Shown here in pieces: positions 14,699 to 21,725 of a stretch of DNA of 35,861 nt. The stretch is taken from contig DFIR01000104.1 of assembly GCA_002372815.1 (NCBI GenBank), positions 1 through 35,861 of the forward strand, given 5' to 3'. The notes beneath the pieces were generated by a model. It searched no databases. It worked only from the letters and a program-made list of their open reading frames with translations, and had not been told where the DNA came from. Both the position numbers and the translations under genes were made by a program. Every line of letters starts with the position of its first letter. Position 1 is the first letter of the stretch. The DNA is from Lachnospiraceae bacterium UBA3692. Lineage in GTDB: Bacteria > Bacillota > Clostridia > Lachnospirales > Lachnospiraceae.

Positions 14699-15452
14699 TC
14701 CCACCATGAACCGCCAGCCGGTTGATCTGGGTGGCCAGGTAGCCGGCGCCGTAGCCGTTGTCGATGTTGACGGTGGCGATGCCGTTGGCGCAGGAGTTGA
14801 TCATGGTGAGGAGGGCGGACAGGCCGTGGAAGCTGGCGCCGTAGCCGACGGAGGTGGGGACGGCGATCACCGGGCAGCGGACGAGGCCGCCGACGACGCT
14901 CGCGAGGGCGCCTTCCATGCCGGCGACGGCAATCACGCAGTTTGCTTCCTGGAGGGTGCTGACGCGGTCCAGCAGGCGGTGCAGGCCGCTCACGCCGACG
15001 TCATAGAGACGCTCCACGTTGGTGCCGAAGTATTCGGCGGTCTGGGCGGCTTCTTCCGCGACAGGGACGTCGGCGGTGCCGCCGGAGCAGACGGCGATCC
15101 GGCCGATCCGGCGGGAAGCTTCGTCCGGTGCTTCCACCTTCAGGATGCGGGAGACCGGGTCATACTGCACCTGCGGCAGGACTTCCCGGACGAGCTCGTA
15201 CTGGTGCTGCGTCGCCCTGGTACCGAAAGCGCGGCCTTCCCGCTCCGTCATGTTGACGTAGATCTTCTGCAGATATTCGTCCGGCTTCCCGGCGCAGTAG
15301 ATCACCTCCGGGAAGCCGCTTCTGCTCTCCCGGTGCGAATCCAGGCGCGCGAAGCCCAGATCTTCATAAGGCTTGACGGCAAGGCGCGTCTGTGCCTCTT
15401 CCACCGTCACGCTTCCGTCCCTGACCATCTCCAGCAATTCTTTTATTTCCAT
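14691..15452 (-). CDS. larB: LarB, pyridinium carboxylase/AMP hydrolase of nickel-pincer cofactor synthesis
   Basis: LarB carboxylates nicotinic acid adenine dinucleotide and releases AMP, the first step towards the nickel-pincer cofactor of lactate racemase and related enzymes. The 253-residue protein has a helical N-terminus (about 1-25) and a PurE-like AIR-carboxylase domain (about 115-245) with GRIAVCSGGTADVPVAEEA, VAGMEGALASVVGGL, VPTSVGYGASFHG and NIDNGYGAGY. With the start at 15452 the conserved catalytic Cys falls at 221 as in the Lactiplantibacillus protein, which supports this start; GGGAG lies six bases ahead. A TTG at 15506 would give a longer form. larE lies upstream, 124 bases away. 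Confidence 0.92.
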   Translation of the reverse strand: MEIKELLEMVRDGSVTVEEAQTRLAVKPYEDLGFARLDSHRESRSGFPEVIYCAGKPDEYLQKIYVNMTEREGRAFGTRATQHQYELVREVLPQVQYDPVSRILKVEAPDEASRRIGRIAVCSGGTADVPVAEEAAQTAEYFGTNVERLYDVGVSGLHRLLDRVSTLQEANCVIAVAGMEGALASVVGGLVRCPVIAVPTSVGYGASFHGLSALLTMINSCANGIATVNIDNGYGAGYLATQINRLAVHGGTR

Positions 15453-15540
15453 CTCTGTCTCCCGCATCATGACGGCACTGTTCCTGCGCAGTGTCTCATC
15501 TGCCAATTCTTCCGCCTGTCATCCTCAGGACTTCTACTCA

Positions 15541-15566
15541 TGCCTGTTGATCATGCCTGTTGATCA
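15541..15566. repeat. 13-bp perfect tandem duplication between larE and larB
   Basis: TGCCTGTTGATCA occurs twice in direct succession in the 124-base gap between larE and larB. It looks like a recent slippage or duplication; no function is apparent. Confidence 0.8.
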
Positions 15567-15576
15567 GGCCTGGTTC

Positions 15577-16452
15577 TCACGCCTTCCCCGCAAGCCCCCG
15601 CTCGACCTCTTCCTGCGTGAGGGTCTCGTTCATGCTGCCGGTCCGGTAGCCCAGCAGGTCCATGGCGGTGTAGGCGAAGCCGATCTCCGCGAAGGAGGCG
15701 GCGATCTCCTCCCTGCGCGCAAGGAGCAGGGGGAACTGGTCCGGCAGCACTTCGATCCGGGCCGACGTCCCGTGGACGCGCACGCGCTGCTGGGTGAAGC
15801 CCAGGTCCAGAAGCTTCTGTTCCGCGGCTTCCACCATGTGCAGACGTTCCTCCGTGATGTGCTCCCCGTAAGGGAAGCGGGTCGCCAGGCAGGCGTAGGA
15901 AGGTTTGCTCCAGACCGGAAGGCCGTACATGCGGCAGAGTTCGCGGATGTCCGCTTTGCTGAGGCCTGCCTGCCGCAGCGGGCTGGCGATCCCCAGTTCT
16001 TTCAGGGCAGCAAGCCCCGGCCGGTAGTCCCCGGCGTCATCGGTGTTGGATCCCTCCGCGACGACGGCATAGCCTTCCGCGTGTGCGGCCTCCAGCACCT
16101 TTCCGAACAGAGTCTTCTTGCAGAGGTAGCACCGGTTCACCGGGTTGTCGGCGAATCCCTCCACCTCCATCTCGCGGAAGATGATCTCCCTCTGCGGGAC
16201 GCCTTCCTGCGCGCAGAAATCGGAGGCCTCCCGGCTCTCCCGGCGGGGGAAGGAGCTTCCGACCGCTGTCAGGGCCAGCACGCGGTCCCCCAGCGTCTCA
16301 TGGGCCGCCCGCAGGAGCAGCGTGGAATCCACACCTCCCGAGAAAGCGACCGCCAGCCTGTCATAGCCCGCCAGAATCGCTTTCAGCCGCTCCAATCCTG
16401 CCGCCGCCCCGGCGGAGACAGTATTCGTTTCTGATTCGTGAACATGGTACAT
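15577..16452 (-). CDS. larE: LarE, ATP-dependent sulfur transferase of nickel-pincer cofactor synthesis
   Basis: LarE adenylates the LarB product and inserts sulfur into it. This 291-residue PP-loop protein shows AFSGGVDSTLLLRAA (ATP site, SGGVDST at 38-44), GSSFPRRE, NRCYLCKK and PSYACLATRFPYGE. Three Cys are placed at 108, 111 and 188. The first two form a CxxC; as I recall, the Thermotoga-type enzymes that carry a 4Fe-4S cluster have three Cys of this kind, whereas the sacrificial Lactiplantibacillus form relies on one. The ATG at 16452 has GGGAG eight bases ahead; the open frame runs further upstream into the hydrolase gene and is not used. It lies between the hydrolase and larB on one strand; larC, larA and nickel transport are absent from the window. 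Confidence 0.92.
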   Translation of the reverse strand: MYHVHESETNTVSAGAAAGLERLKAILAGYDRLAVAFSGGVDSTLLLRAAHETLGDRVLALTAVGSSFPRRESREASDFCAQEGVPQREIIFREMEVEGFADNPVNRCYLCKKTLFGKVLEAAHAEGYAVVAEGSNTDDAGDYRPGLAALKELGIASPLRQAGLSKADIRELCRMYGLPVWSKPSYACLATRFPYGEHITEERLHMVEAAEQKLLDLGFTQQRVRVHGTSARIEVLPDQFPLLLARREEIAASFAEIGFAYTAMDLLGYRTGSMNETLTQEEVERGLAGKA

Positions 16453-16550
16453 CTTCGTCACTCCCTTTCTGTGAAACGAATCCCCCGACGGCGCCGACAC
16501 TTCCCCGGCAGCCCGGCGCTTCCCCGGTGATCCGGTCAGGACCATCGGGA

Positions 16551-17531
16551 TCATTCTGAAAATGTCAGCACGGTCCTCAGCCACCTGTCCGCCATATCCG
16601 GCCACTGGGCGACATCCGGCTGCGGCACGCGGTCCTTGCCGGTATTGCCGCCCTTCGCGCGCACGCCCATCTCCTCGAACACCTCTTCAAAGGCTTCCGG
16701 CACCTGCACCTGCCCTCTGTCCACCGCTTCGATCAGGCGCATCGTCTGCTCGAGGGTGTAGGGCTCCCCGTAGCGTTCCTCCGCCCAGGTCTCGTTCGCC
16801 AGGGACAGGCCGTGGCGGCCGTGGGGGAAGGTGTGCATCTCGTGCGGCACGCCGGCCTTCTCAAGGGCCTCCGCAAACAGGTATGTATTCTGTACGGGCA
16901 CACTGCCGTCGTCCTCGGTCGCCCAGAGGAAACAAGGGGGGACGTCGGGGTGCACGTGTTTTTCCAGAGAGACGGCTTCAAGGGCCTCCTCGGAGGCATC
17001 CCTGCCGAGCAGGGCGATGAAGCTGCCCTGGTGCGCGTACTTCCCGGAAGTGATCACGGGGTAGCACAGGACTGCCGCATCGGGGCGGGGCGAGACAGCA
17101 TCATACAGGCGGTCCCTGTCCGGGACATCCTCCCCGTTGATGCAGACGTCCGCGCAGAGGTGGCCGCCCGCGGAGAAGCCGCAGAGGGCGATCGCGTCGG
17201 GGTCGGTCCCGATCCTGCCGGCGGAGCTGCGGAGGATGCGCATGGCCCGGCAGAGGTCCTTCCGCGCCTGGTCCAGCACGGGGGACAGATGCAGGAGGTC
17301 CGTCGTATAGGTGAGCACCGCGGCCTGCCATCCCTTCTCATAGAAAGCGCGGGCGACGATCTCTCCCTCCGCAGGGGAGACGAACCCGTAGCCGCCTCCC
17401 GGCACGACGAGCATCATCGGCCGCCTCTCCGCCTCCTCGTGCAGATAGAAAGTGAGGCTCGGGATGAAACCGAACGCCAGCGGATAGGTATATTCCTCCG
17501 GACTCCAGATCCGGATCTGGTATTTCTTCAT
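16551..17531 (-). CDS. Alpha/beta hydrolase, esterase-like (BD-FAE/acetyl-esterase type)
   Basis: The 326-residue protein is a serine hydrolase of the acetyl-xylan-esterase/lipase-like group. Motifs are VVPGGGYGFVSPAEGE (oxyanion region, 42-57), CGFSAGGHL with nucleophile Ser120, an acid in WATEDDGSVPV (Asp207 or 208) and His240 in HGRHGLSL. No signal peptide is visible, so it is cytosolic. Relatives remove acetyl or acyl groups from sugars and short esters. The C-terminal extension (about 295-326) is variable in the family. It heads the larE-larB unit, with 98 bases to larE, which may be co-transcription without functional linkage. An AAAGGA site precedes the ATG. Confidence 0.88.
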   Translation of the reverse strand: MKKYQIRIWSPEEYTYPLAFGFIPSLTFYLHEEAERRPMMLVVPGGGYGFVSPAEGEIVARAFYEKGWQAAVLTYTTDLLHLSPVLDQARKDLCRAMRILRSSAGRIGTDPDAIALCGFSAGGHLCADVCINGEDVPDRDRLYDAVSPRPDAAVLCYPVITSGKYAHQGSFIALLGRDASEEALEAVSLEKHVHPDVPPCFLWATEDDGSVPVQNTYLFAEALEKAGVPHEMHTFPHGRHGLSLANETWAEERYGEPYTLEQTMRLIEAVDRGQVQVPEAFEEVFEEMGVRAKGGNTGKDRVPQPDVAQWPDMADRWLRTVLTFSE

Positions 17532-17604
17532 TTTCTGAATCCTTTCTGCCGGCGGATGCGGAACGCTTTACCGCTCTGATGCGGCGCTGTCGGACATTTC
17601 TTTA

Positions 17605-17610
17605 ACTATA
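17605..17610 (-). promoter_or_regulatory. -10 element upstream of the hydrolase-larEB unit
   Basis: TATAGT, preceded by TGTGC, reads as an extended -10 element on the minus strand about 75 bases before the hydrolase start. No clear -35 box is seen. Confidence 0.45.
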
Positions 17611-17642
17611 GCACATTTTGCCGGTGTGCACTTCCTTTTCTG

Positions 17643-17700
17643 AAAAAGGCGCAAATATGGCGCAGCCGGTCCTTTCCTGCGGATGGTCTCCTGCTGCGCC
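17643..17700 (-). terminator. Candidate terminator after the coiled-coil gene
   Basis: On the minus strand GGCGCAGC (17700-17693) pairs with GCTGCGCC (17666-17659) over a long loop, followed by ATATTTGCGCCTTTTT. It lies beyond the stop at 17735. The loop is long and the T-run displaced, so this is tentative. Confidence 0.4.
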
Positions 17701-17734
17701 GTATTCTCCTTCTGTGTCCCTTCCTGCGGTATTC

Positions 17735-18223
17735 TTACCGTGCCCTCCTGGACCTGACCGGCGGATTGAGCAGAACATCCAGTCCGTGCCAGTTCATTTG
17801 GATCTTGCTCTCTATAGAGCTCCTTTCTTTCTGCAGTATGATCAGTCTGCTGCAGCTCCTCATCGCTTCTTCGTCATCGACAGTCGCCGTGCCGCCCGTA
17901 AGCAGGACCGGCAGTTTCTGTCTGCGCACCGTGTTTCCGTACCGGATCGTCAGTACATCATGCTTCTGCTCTTCGATCCTTCCTTCGCCGTACAGTCTGT
18001 GATTGATCGTCTCCCCTTCCAACTGTGGTACGCTGATCGCCTCGATTTCCTCGCTGATCTCTGTCAGCCGCTTCTTCAATGCTTCTCTCGTCTGTGTGAG
18101 CTGCTCGATCTTTCCTGCTCTTTCCTGTTCCTTCCTCTGTTTGAGGGACATCCGTCTTGGTTTGACGGCCGCCTTCCGTACTTCGATGCCGCGGCCCCTT
18201 TCCGCTGTCATGTTCTGCGCCAT
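17735..18223 (-). CDS. Hypothetical coiled-coil protein with a small beta domain
   Basis: The 162-residue protein was not recognised as a named family. It has a basic N-terminus (about 10-35, rich in Arg and Lys), a predicted coiled coil (about 35-64), then a beta motif (about 73-112, INHRLYGEGRIEEQKHDVLT and onward). This resembles the small 'FGxGxI...V.F....K.F..P' barrel appended to clostridial helicases and other proteins. A short second helix with heptad character follows (about 127-142). A cytosolic adaptor or nucleic-acid-associated role is a guess. AGGCAGGGGAT precedes the ATG, and a second ATG lies four codons on. It has its own promoter-like sequence about 130 bases upstream. Confidence 0.7.
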   Translation of the reverse strand: MAQNMTAERGRGIEVRKAAVKPRRMSLKQRKEQERAGKIEQLTQTREALKKRLTEISEEIEAISVPQLEGETINHRLYGEGRIEEQKHDVLTIRYGNTVRRQKLPVLLTGGTATVDDEEAMRSCSRLIILQKERSSIESKIQMNWHGLDVLLNPPVRSRRAR

Positions 18224-18352
18224 ATCCCCTGCCTTTCTTCAGGTCGCTGTCTTGTTGCAGAGATCGAATCTTAGATTTTTTCGCTTCTAATCCATCTTCA
18301 TTCTATCACATCATTGATAGAAAAAAAAACAGCTTTGGAGCAAATTATCAGA

Positions 18353-18381
18353 ATTTCATGTATTATTCTATATACTGTCAA
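18353..18381 (-). promoter_or_regulatory. Promoter candidate for the coiled-coil gene
   Basis: TTGACA (18381-18376), a 17-base spacer and TGAAAT (18358-18353) lie on the minus strand in an AT-rich stretch unlike its surroundings. It would give a leader of about 120 bases containing a run of nine T and a CTATCA/TGATAG hairpin. Confidence 0.5.
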
Positions 18382-18418
18382 AATTATTTTGTAATTTCGA
18401 CAATCCTGTCTGTAAACA

Positions 18419-18449
18419 GAGCGCCCCAGGGGGTATCCCTGAGGCGCTC
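18419..18449 (-). terminator. GC-rich hairpin after the YbjQ-LRR-zinc protein gene
   Basis: Near-perfect 13-bp arms (18419-18431 region with 18437-18449) lie 22 bases past the stop at 18472. On the minus strand TGTTTAC follows, a weak T tract. It probably ends the PRTase-apt-Sir2 unit. Confidence 0.6.
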
Positions 18450-18471
18450 GCCATCCTGTTCTGTCTGTTCG

Positions 18472-19428
18472 TCAATAATCCTTGGGCATTCCGCACATGC
18501 TGCAGATCTTGGGGCCGTTGAGTCCGCCCTTGAAGAAACCGCCGCAGTACTGGCACCTTCCGTTCTGGCGCCACATCGGCCGTCTCGTCCGCAGGTACTC
18601 GGCATCCCTGGCCTGGATCTCCTTCATCCGCAGGAAGTCCTCCCGGTCGGGGTCCTCCGGACACCCGTCGAAGGCCGTCTTGTCGATCTCGCGGAGGCTC
18701 TGGGGCAGTTCCATCGTCCGCAGGGACACGCAGTTCTTAAACGCGCCGGCACGGATCTCCTCGAGAAGCGGCGGCAGCTGCACTTCGCGCAGGGACGCGC
18801 AAGAGGCGAAGGCGTTCTCCCGGATCACGCGGAGCGATGTGGGCAGCACCACGCGCTCGACGCCGGTGCCCTGGAAGGCCTCCGGCCCGATCGTGCGGAT
18901 CCCCTCCGGCACGTGGACCTCCTCCGCGTCGCCGACATATTTCAGGAGATCCTCCCCTGTGATCATCAGGCCCGGGTCGCCGGCATTTTCCTGCTGCGAT
19001 ACAGGTTCCGCAGCTTCGGGAGCGCCCGCGGGTGCCGGTGCGCCTGCGCTTTCCGCCGCAGCGCCGGATGCTGCCGGGACGGCTGTCTGCACGGCCTCCG
19101 CCGTGAAGCGGACGGCTGTCCCGTACACGGCCATGCTCCACGTATCCGGTTTGCCGGCCCAGTTCAGGTTCTGCCTGAGCCCGATGACGGCATCCGCCTC
19201 CATCGCGGCAGCCTTCTCGCGCAGTCTCGCGATCCCTCTCTCAAAAGCCCTGTCGCAGATGTCGCTGCGCAGGTGGAAGCTCATGCTGTTCACCGGTCCG
19301 ATCACTTCATAGGAGCGCTGCAGGTCCTCCGTCGTCACGATCACGTCGCGCTGCGTCTCCCCTGCTTTCGGGTCCGCCGTCTCCTGCCCTGCCGCCTGCT
19401 GTGCTGTTCTGATCTCTTCTCTCTCCAT
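18472..19428 (-). CDS. YbjQ-like domain fused to leucine-rich repeats and a zinc ribbon
   Basis: The 318-residue protein joins three parts. Residues about 28-108 resemble the YbjQ/UPF0145 domain (MEADAVIGLRQN and MAVYGTAVRF). An Ala/Pro/Glu-rich linker (about 112-150) follows. Residues about 160-256 form BspA-type leucine-rich repeats (IGPEAF, VVLPTSLRVIRENAFASC, VQLPPLLEEIRAGAFKNC, MELPQSLREIDKTAF). The C-terminus (about 285-318) carries a zinc ribbon with Cys292, 295, 309 and 312. No signal peptide is visible, so it should be cytosolic, unlike most BspA-repeat proteins. The ATG lies eight bases after the Sir2 stop with AAGGA ahead, so the two are co-transcribed. Function unknown; a scaffold or protein-binding role is inferred. 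Confidence 0.8.
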   Translation of the reverse strand: MEREEIRTAQQAAGQETADPKAGETQRDVIVTTEDLQRSYEVIGPVNSMSFHLRSDICDRAFERGIARLREKAAAMEADAVIGLRQNLNWAGKPDTWSMAVYGTAVRFTAEAVQTAVPAASGAAAESAGAPAPAGAPEAAEPVSQQENAGDPGLMITGEDLLKYVGDAEEVHVPEGIRTIGPEAFQGTGVERVVLPTSLRVIRENAFASCASLREVQLPPLLEEIRAGAFKNCVSLRTMELPQSLREIDKTAFDGCPEDPDREDFLRMKEIQARDAEYLRTRRPMWRQNGRCQYCGGFFKGGLNGPKICSMCGMPKDY

Positions 19429-19436
19429 GCCAGTCC

Positions 19437-20237
19437 TTATATCTCAATGTGTGTAAATACTTCTCCGATGCTCTCGTGGAACGCGAGGTCCGCGTAGCTG
19501 TCCTGCGGTGTCCGGTCCCGGTTCACGATGATCAGGTAGCGTCCGTTGTAGCTCTGCACGAGCGATGCCGCCGGATAGACCGTCAGGGAGGTACCTCCGA
19601 CGATCAGGCAGTCCGCCCTCCGGATCAGCATGGCCGACATCTCCCAGGCGTGCTCCGGAAGCGATTCGCCGTACAGGGTGACGTCCGGGCGGATCTGGCC
19701 GCCGCAGCTGCAGTGCGGGACCGCCTCGCCGGACTCGTAGATGTAGTCCGCGGGATACTTCTTCCCGCAGCGGTCGCAGTAGTTGCGCAGGGTCGATCCG
19801 TGGATCTCATAGACCTTCTGGCTGCCCGCCGCCTGGTGGAGGCCGTCGATGTTCTGCGTGATGATGCCGTCGAGGCGTCCCTTCGCCTCCATGCGGGCGA
19901 GCACCTTGTGCGCCTGGTTCGGCGCGATCCCTCTCGCGTCCATCTTCTGCCGGTAGAACTCGTAGAAGACCTTCGGCTCCCTGTAGAGGCAGGCGTTGCT
20001 CAGCAGATACTCCGGCTCATAGGCGTCGAACCGCACGTCGTGCTGGTTGTAGAGGCCGTCCTTGCTCCGGAAATCCGGGATCCCGCTCTCGGTGGACACG
20101 CCCGCGCCGCCGAAGAACGCCACATGCTTCGAGACCTGCAGGATCTCGTTGAGCGCCTCATACTTCGCCTCTCCGGTCAGTCCCCGCAGATATGCCGCTT
20201 CTTCCCTGGGCGATCCGTGACATCCGATATGCTTCAT
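19437..20237 (-). CDS. cobB: Sir2-family NAD-dependent protein deacylase
   Basis: The 266-residue cytosolic sirtuin removes acyl groups from lysines using NAD, releasing nicotinamide and O-acyl-ADP-ribose. Signature elements are GAGVSTESGIPDFRS (44-58), TQNIDGLHQ (127-135), catalytic His146 in EIHGS, zinc Cys154/157 and 176/178, and GGTSLTVYPAASL. The ATG at 20237 follows AAAGGAG; a GTG six codons earlier overlaps that site and is rejected. It is followed eight bases later by the YbjQ-LRR-zinc protein and preceded by apt, which places it among nucleotide salvage genes. Some Sir2 proteins of pathogens link to macrodomain defence systems, but no macrodomain is seen here. Confidence 0.92.
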   Translation of the reverse strand: MKHIGCHGSPREEAAYLRGLTGEAKYEALNEILQVSKHVAFFGGAGVSTESGIPDFRSKDGLYNQHDVRFDAYEPEYLLSNACLYREPKVFYEFYRQKMDARGIAPNQAHKVLARMEAKGRLDGIITQNIDGLHQAAGSQKVYEIHGSTLRNYCDRCGKKYPADYIYESGEAVPHCSCGGQIRPDVTLYGESLPEHAWEMSAMLIRRADCLIVGGTSLTVYPAASLVQSYNGRYLIIVNRDRTPQDSYADLAFHESIGEVFTHIEI

Positions 20238-20266
20238 GGCAGCTCCTTTCTTCACGCAAAAGCAGA

Positions 20267-20293
20267 ACTGCCGCGGACGCCTCCGCGCGCAGT
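20267..20293 (-). terminator. Hairpin between apt and the Sir2 gene
   Basis: ACTGCcGCGGA and TCCGCgcGCAGT form an imperfect GC-rich stem, followed on the minus strand by TCTGCTTTTGCG. It may be a partial terminator within the operon. Confidence 0.35.
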
Positions 20294-20348
20294 CCTGCCG
20301 CCCGCCCGGCTCCGCGGTGCGATCCTGTCTGCGGCAGCCGGTACCGTA

Positions 20349-20873
20349 TTATTTCCCTTCGTAGCAGATGGCAGACACCACTTTGTAGTCTGCGAGCGCC
20401 TCGCGGCCCTTGAGGCCGGCCAGCTCGATCATGCAGGCGATCGCGGCGACTTCCCCGCCGAGCTTCTCGACGAGCTGCGCGGCCGCCTTCAGCGTTCCGC
20501 CTGTGGCGAGAAGATCATCCACCAGCAGGCACTTCTGCCCGGGCTTCACGGCATCCGTGTGGATCTCCAGTGTCGCCTTGCCGTATTCGAGGTCGTAGTC
20601 CACGGAGACGGTCTCGCGGGGGAGCTTGCCCTTCTTGCGGACCAGCACCATCGGCTTATGCAGGTTGTAGGCCATGGCTGCGCCGTAAATGAAGCCTCTG
20701 GATTCCGCCGCGACGATCACGTCGAAGTCCACGTCCTTCACCAGGTCCTGCATGGAATCGATCGCCAGTTTCAGGCCGTCCGCGTCCTGGAAGACCGTTG
20801 TGATGTCGCGGAAGAGGATTCCCGGCTCCGGAAAATCCGGTATGGTGGTGATATAATCTTCAAGTTTTTTCAT
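20349..20873 (-). CDS. apt: Adenine phosphoribosyltransferase
   Basis: Apt salvages adenine with PRPP to AMP in the cytosol. The 174-residue length is typical, and the hallmarks are all present: IPDFPEPGILFRDIT at the N-terminus, AAESRGFIYGAAMA, RKKGKLPRETVS in the flexible loop and the PRPP-binding CLLVDDLLATGGT (115-127). AAAGGAG lies ahead of the ATG. It sits 61 bases after the PRTase-like gene on the same strand and 111 bases before the Sir2 gene, forming a probable operon. Confidence 0.96.
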   Translation of the reverse strand: MKKLEDYITTIPDFPEPGILFRDITTVFQDADGLKLAIDSMQDLVKDVDFDVIVAAESRGFIYGAAMAYNLHKPMVLVRKKGKLPRETVSVDYDLEYGKATLEIHTDAVKPGQKCLLVDDLLATGGTLKAAAQLVEKLGGEVAAIACMIELAGLKGREALADYKVVSAICYEGK

Positions 20874-20934
20874 AGTTTCAATGCTCCTTTGGTTCAGTTG
20901 CTGCCGTCTCCTGTGCTGTCTCGGCCGTGTCTCT

Positions 20935-21576
20935 CTAGCGGAGTTCGGAGTAGCCGAATCCGTTGCAGATCGCGTCGATCGGAACGCCCTCCTTGCACAG
21001 ACGGCACTGTGTAGGCGCGTACGAGCGGTACTCCGGAAGATCGCTGCTCGTGAACAGCGCGTGGATCGGCATGCCGAAGGCCTTCGTCGCTGCGCTGTAG
21101 ATCGCGGTGATGCCCGTGATCGTTCCGCCGTAGTAGTCGATCGACTCCGCCGCTCTCGCGATCGTCTGCCCGGTGGTGGCGCTCGCCAGAAGGAGCAGGA
21201 CGTGCTTGCCCTTGATCATCATCGCGGAGCCCCCGCGGAAGATCATCTGTCCGGCAAGATCGAATTCCGGGGTGTAGATATAGATCGTCTTGTGCGCATT
21301 CATGGACATGATGCCGGCATCCGTGAGTTCCTGCGCCAGGAACGCGCCGATGACCTCCGTGCCGTCCATACATACGATCGTATCCACAATGGTCGTTGCG
21401 GCAAAGTTATGGGCCATGGCCTTCGCGGCCGCCTTGGCTTCGCTCATACGTGTCTTCATCGTCGTCATGTCGATGTAGTTGTTGATGTGCGAATTCGGCG
21501 TTACGAAGTGTCCCGGGATCACCTTCATGATGACATCATTGTACCTTCTGGAACGCATCTTGATATACGACTGCAT
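20935..21576 (-). CDS. Orotate-PRTase-like protein with an altered PRPP motif
   Basis: The 213-residue protein has the layout of a type I phosphoribosyltransferase of the orotate class, ending in CRLCKEGVPID as in PyrE relatives. The segment that should bind PRPP reads VLLLLASATTGQT (126-138): the TTG(x)T loop is kept, but the two acidic residues of the usual VDD are replaced by leucine and alanine-serine. The enzyme may therefore have changed chemistry or act as a regulator. Cys191, 194 and 204 could bind metal. The ATG at 21576 has ACGGAGG six bases ahead; a GTG two codons earlier falls inside that site. It heads the operon with apt and Sir2. Confidence 0.75.
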   Translation of the reverse strand: MQSYIKMRSRRYNDVIMKVIPGHFVTPNSHINNYIDMTTMKTRMSEAKAAAKAMAHNFAATTIVDTIVCMDGTEVIGAFLAQELTDAGIMSMNAHKTIYIYTPEFDLAGQMIFRGGSAMMIKGKHVLLLLASATTGQTIARAAESIDYYGGTITGITAIYSAATKAFGMPIHALFTSSDLPEYRSYAPTQCRLCKEGVPIDAICNGFGYSELR

Positions 21577-21663
21577 ATACACCTCCGTTCTCGCTCACAC
21601 TGTACCGCATCATAGGAAAGACCGTCTGTCCGCGGATCCGCGCAGACCGCCCGTCATAAATTT

Positions 21664-21669
21664 ATTATA
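21664..21669 (-). promoter_or_regulatory. -10 element upstream of the PRTase-like gene
   Basis: A consensus TATAAT on the minus strand lies about 90 bases before the start at 21576. The -35 position is weak (TATACA at 17 bases). Confidence 0.5.
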
Positions 21670-21725
21670 CAACGCGTTGGTGAATCTGTATAGGAAGCGC
21701 CGTCAAAAAAACGGGATGCTGTGAA

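Noticed and set aside
16453..16605. 51-residue N-terminal extension of LarE
   Set aside because: It runs into the hydrolase gene, and the ATG at 16452 has a proper ribosome site and the usual LarE start.
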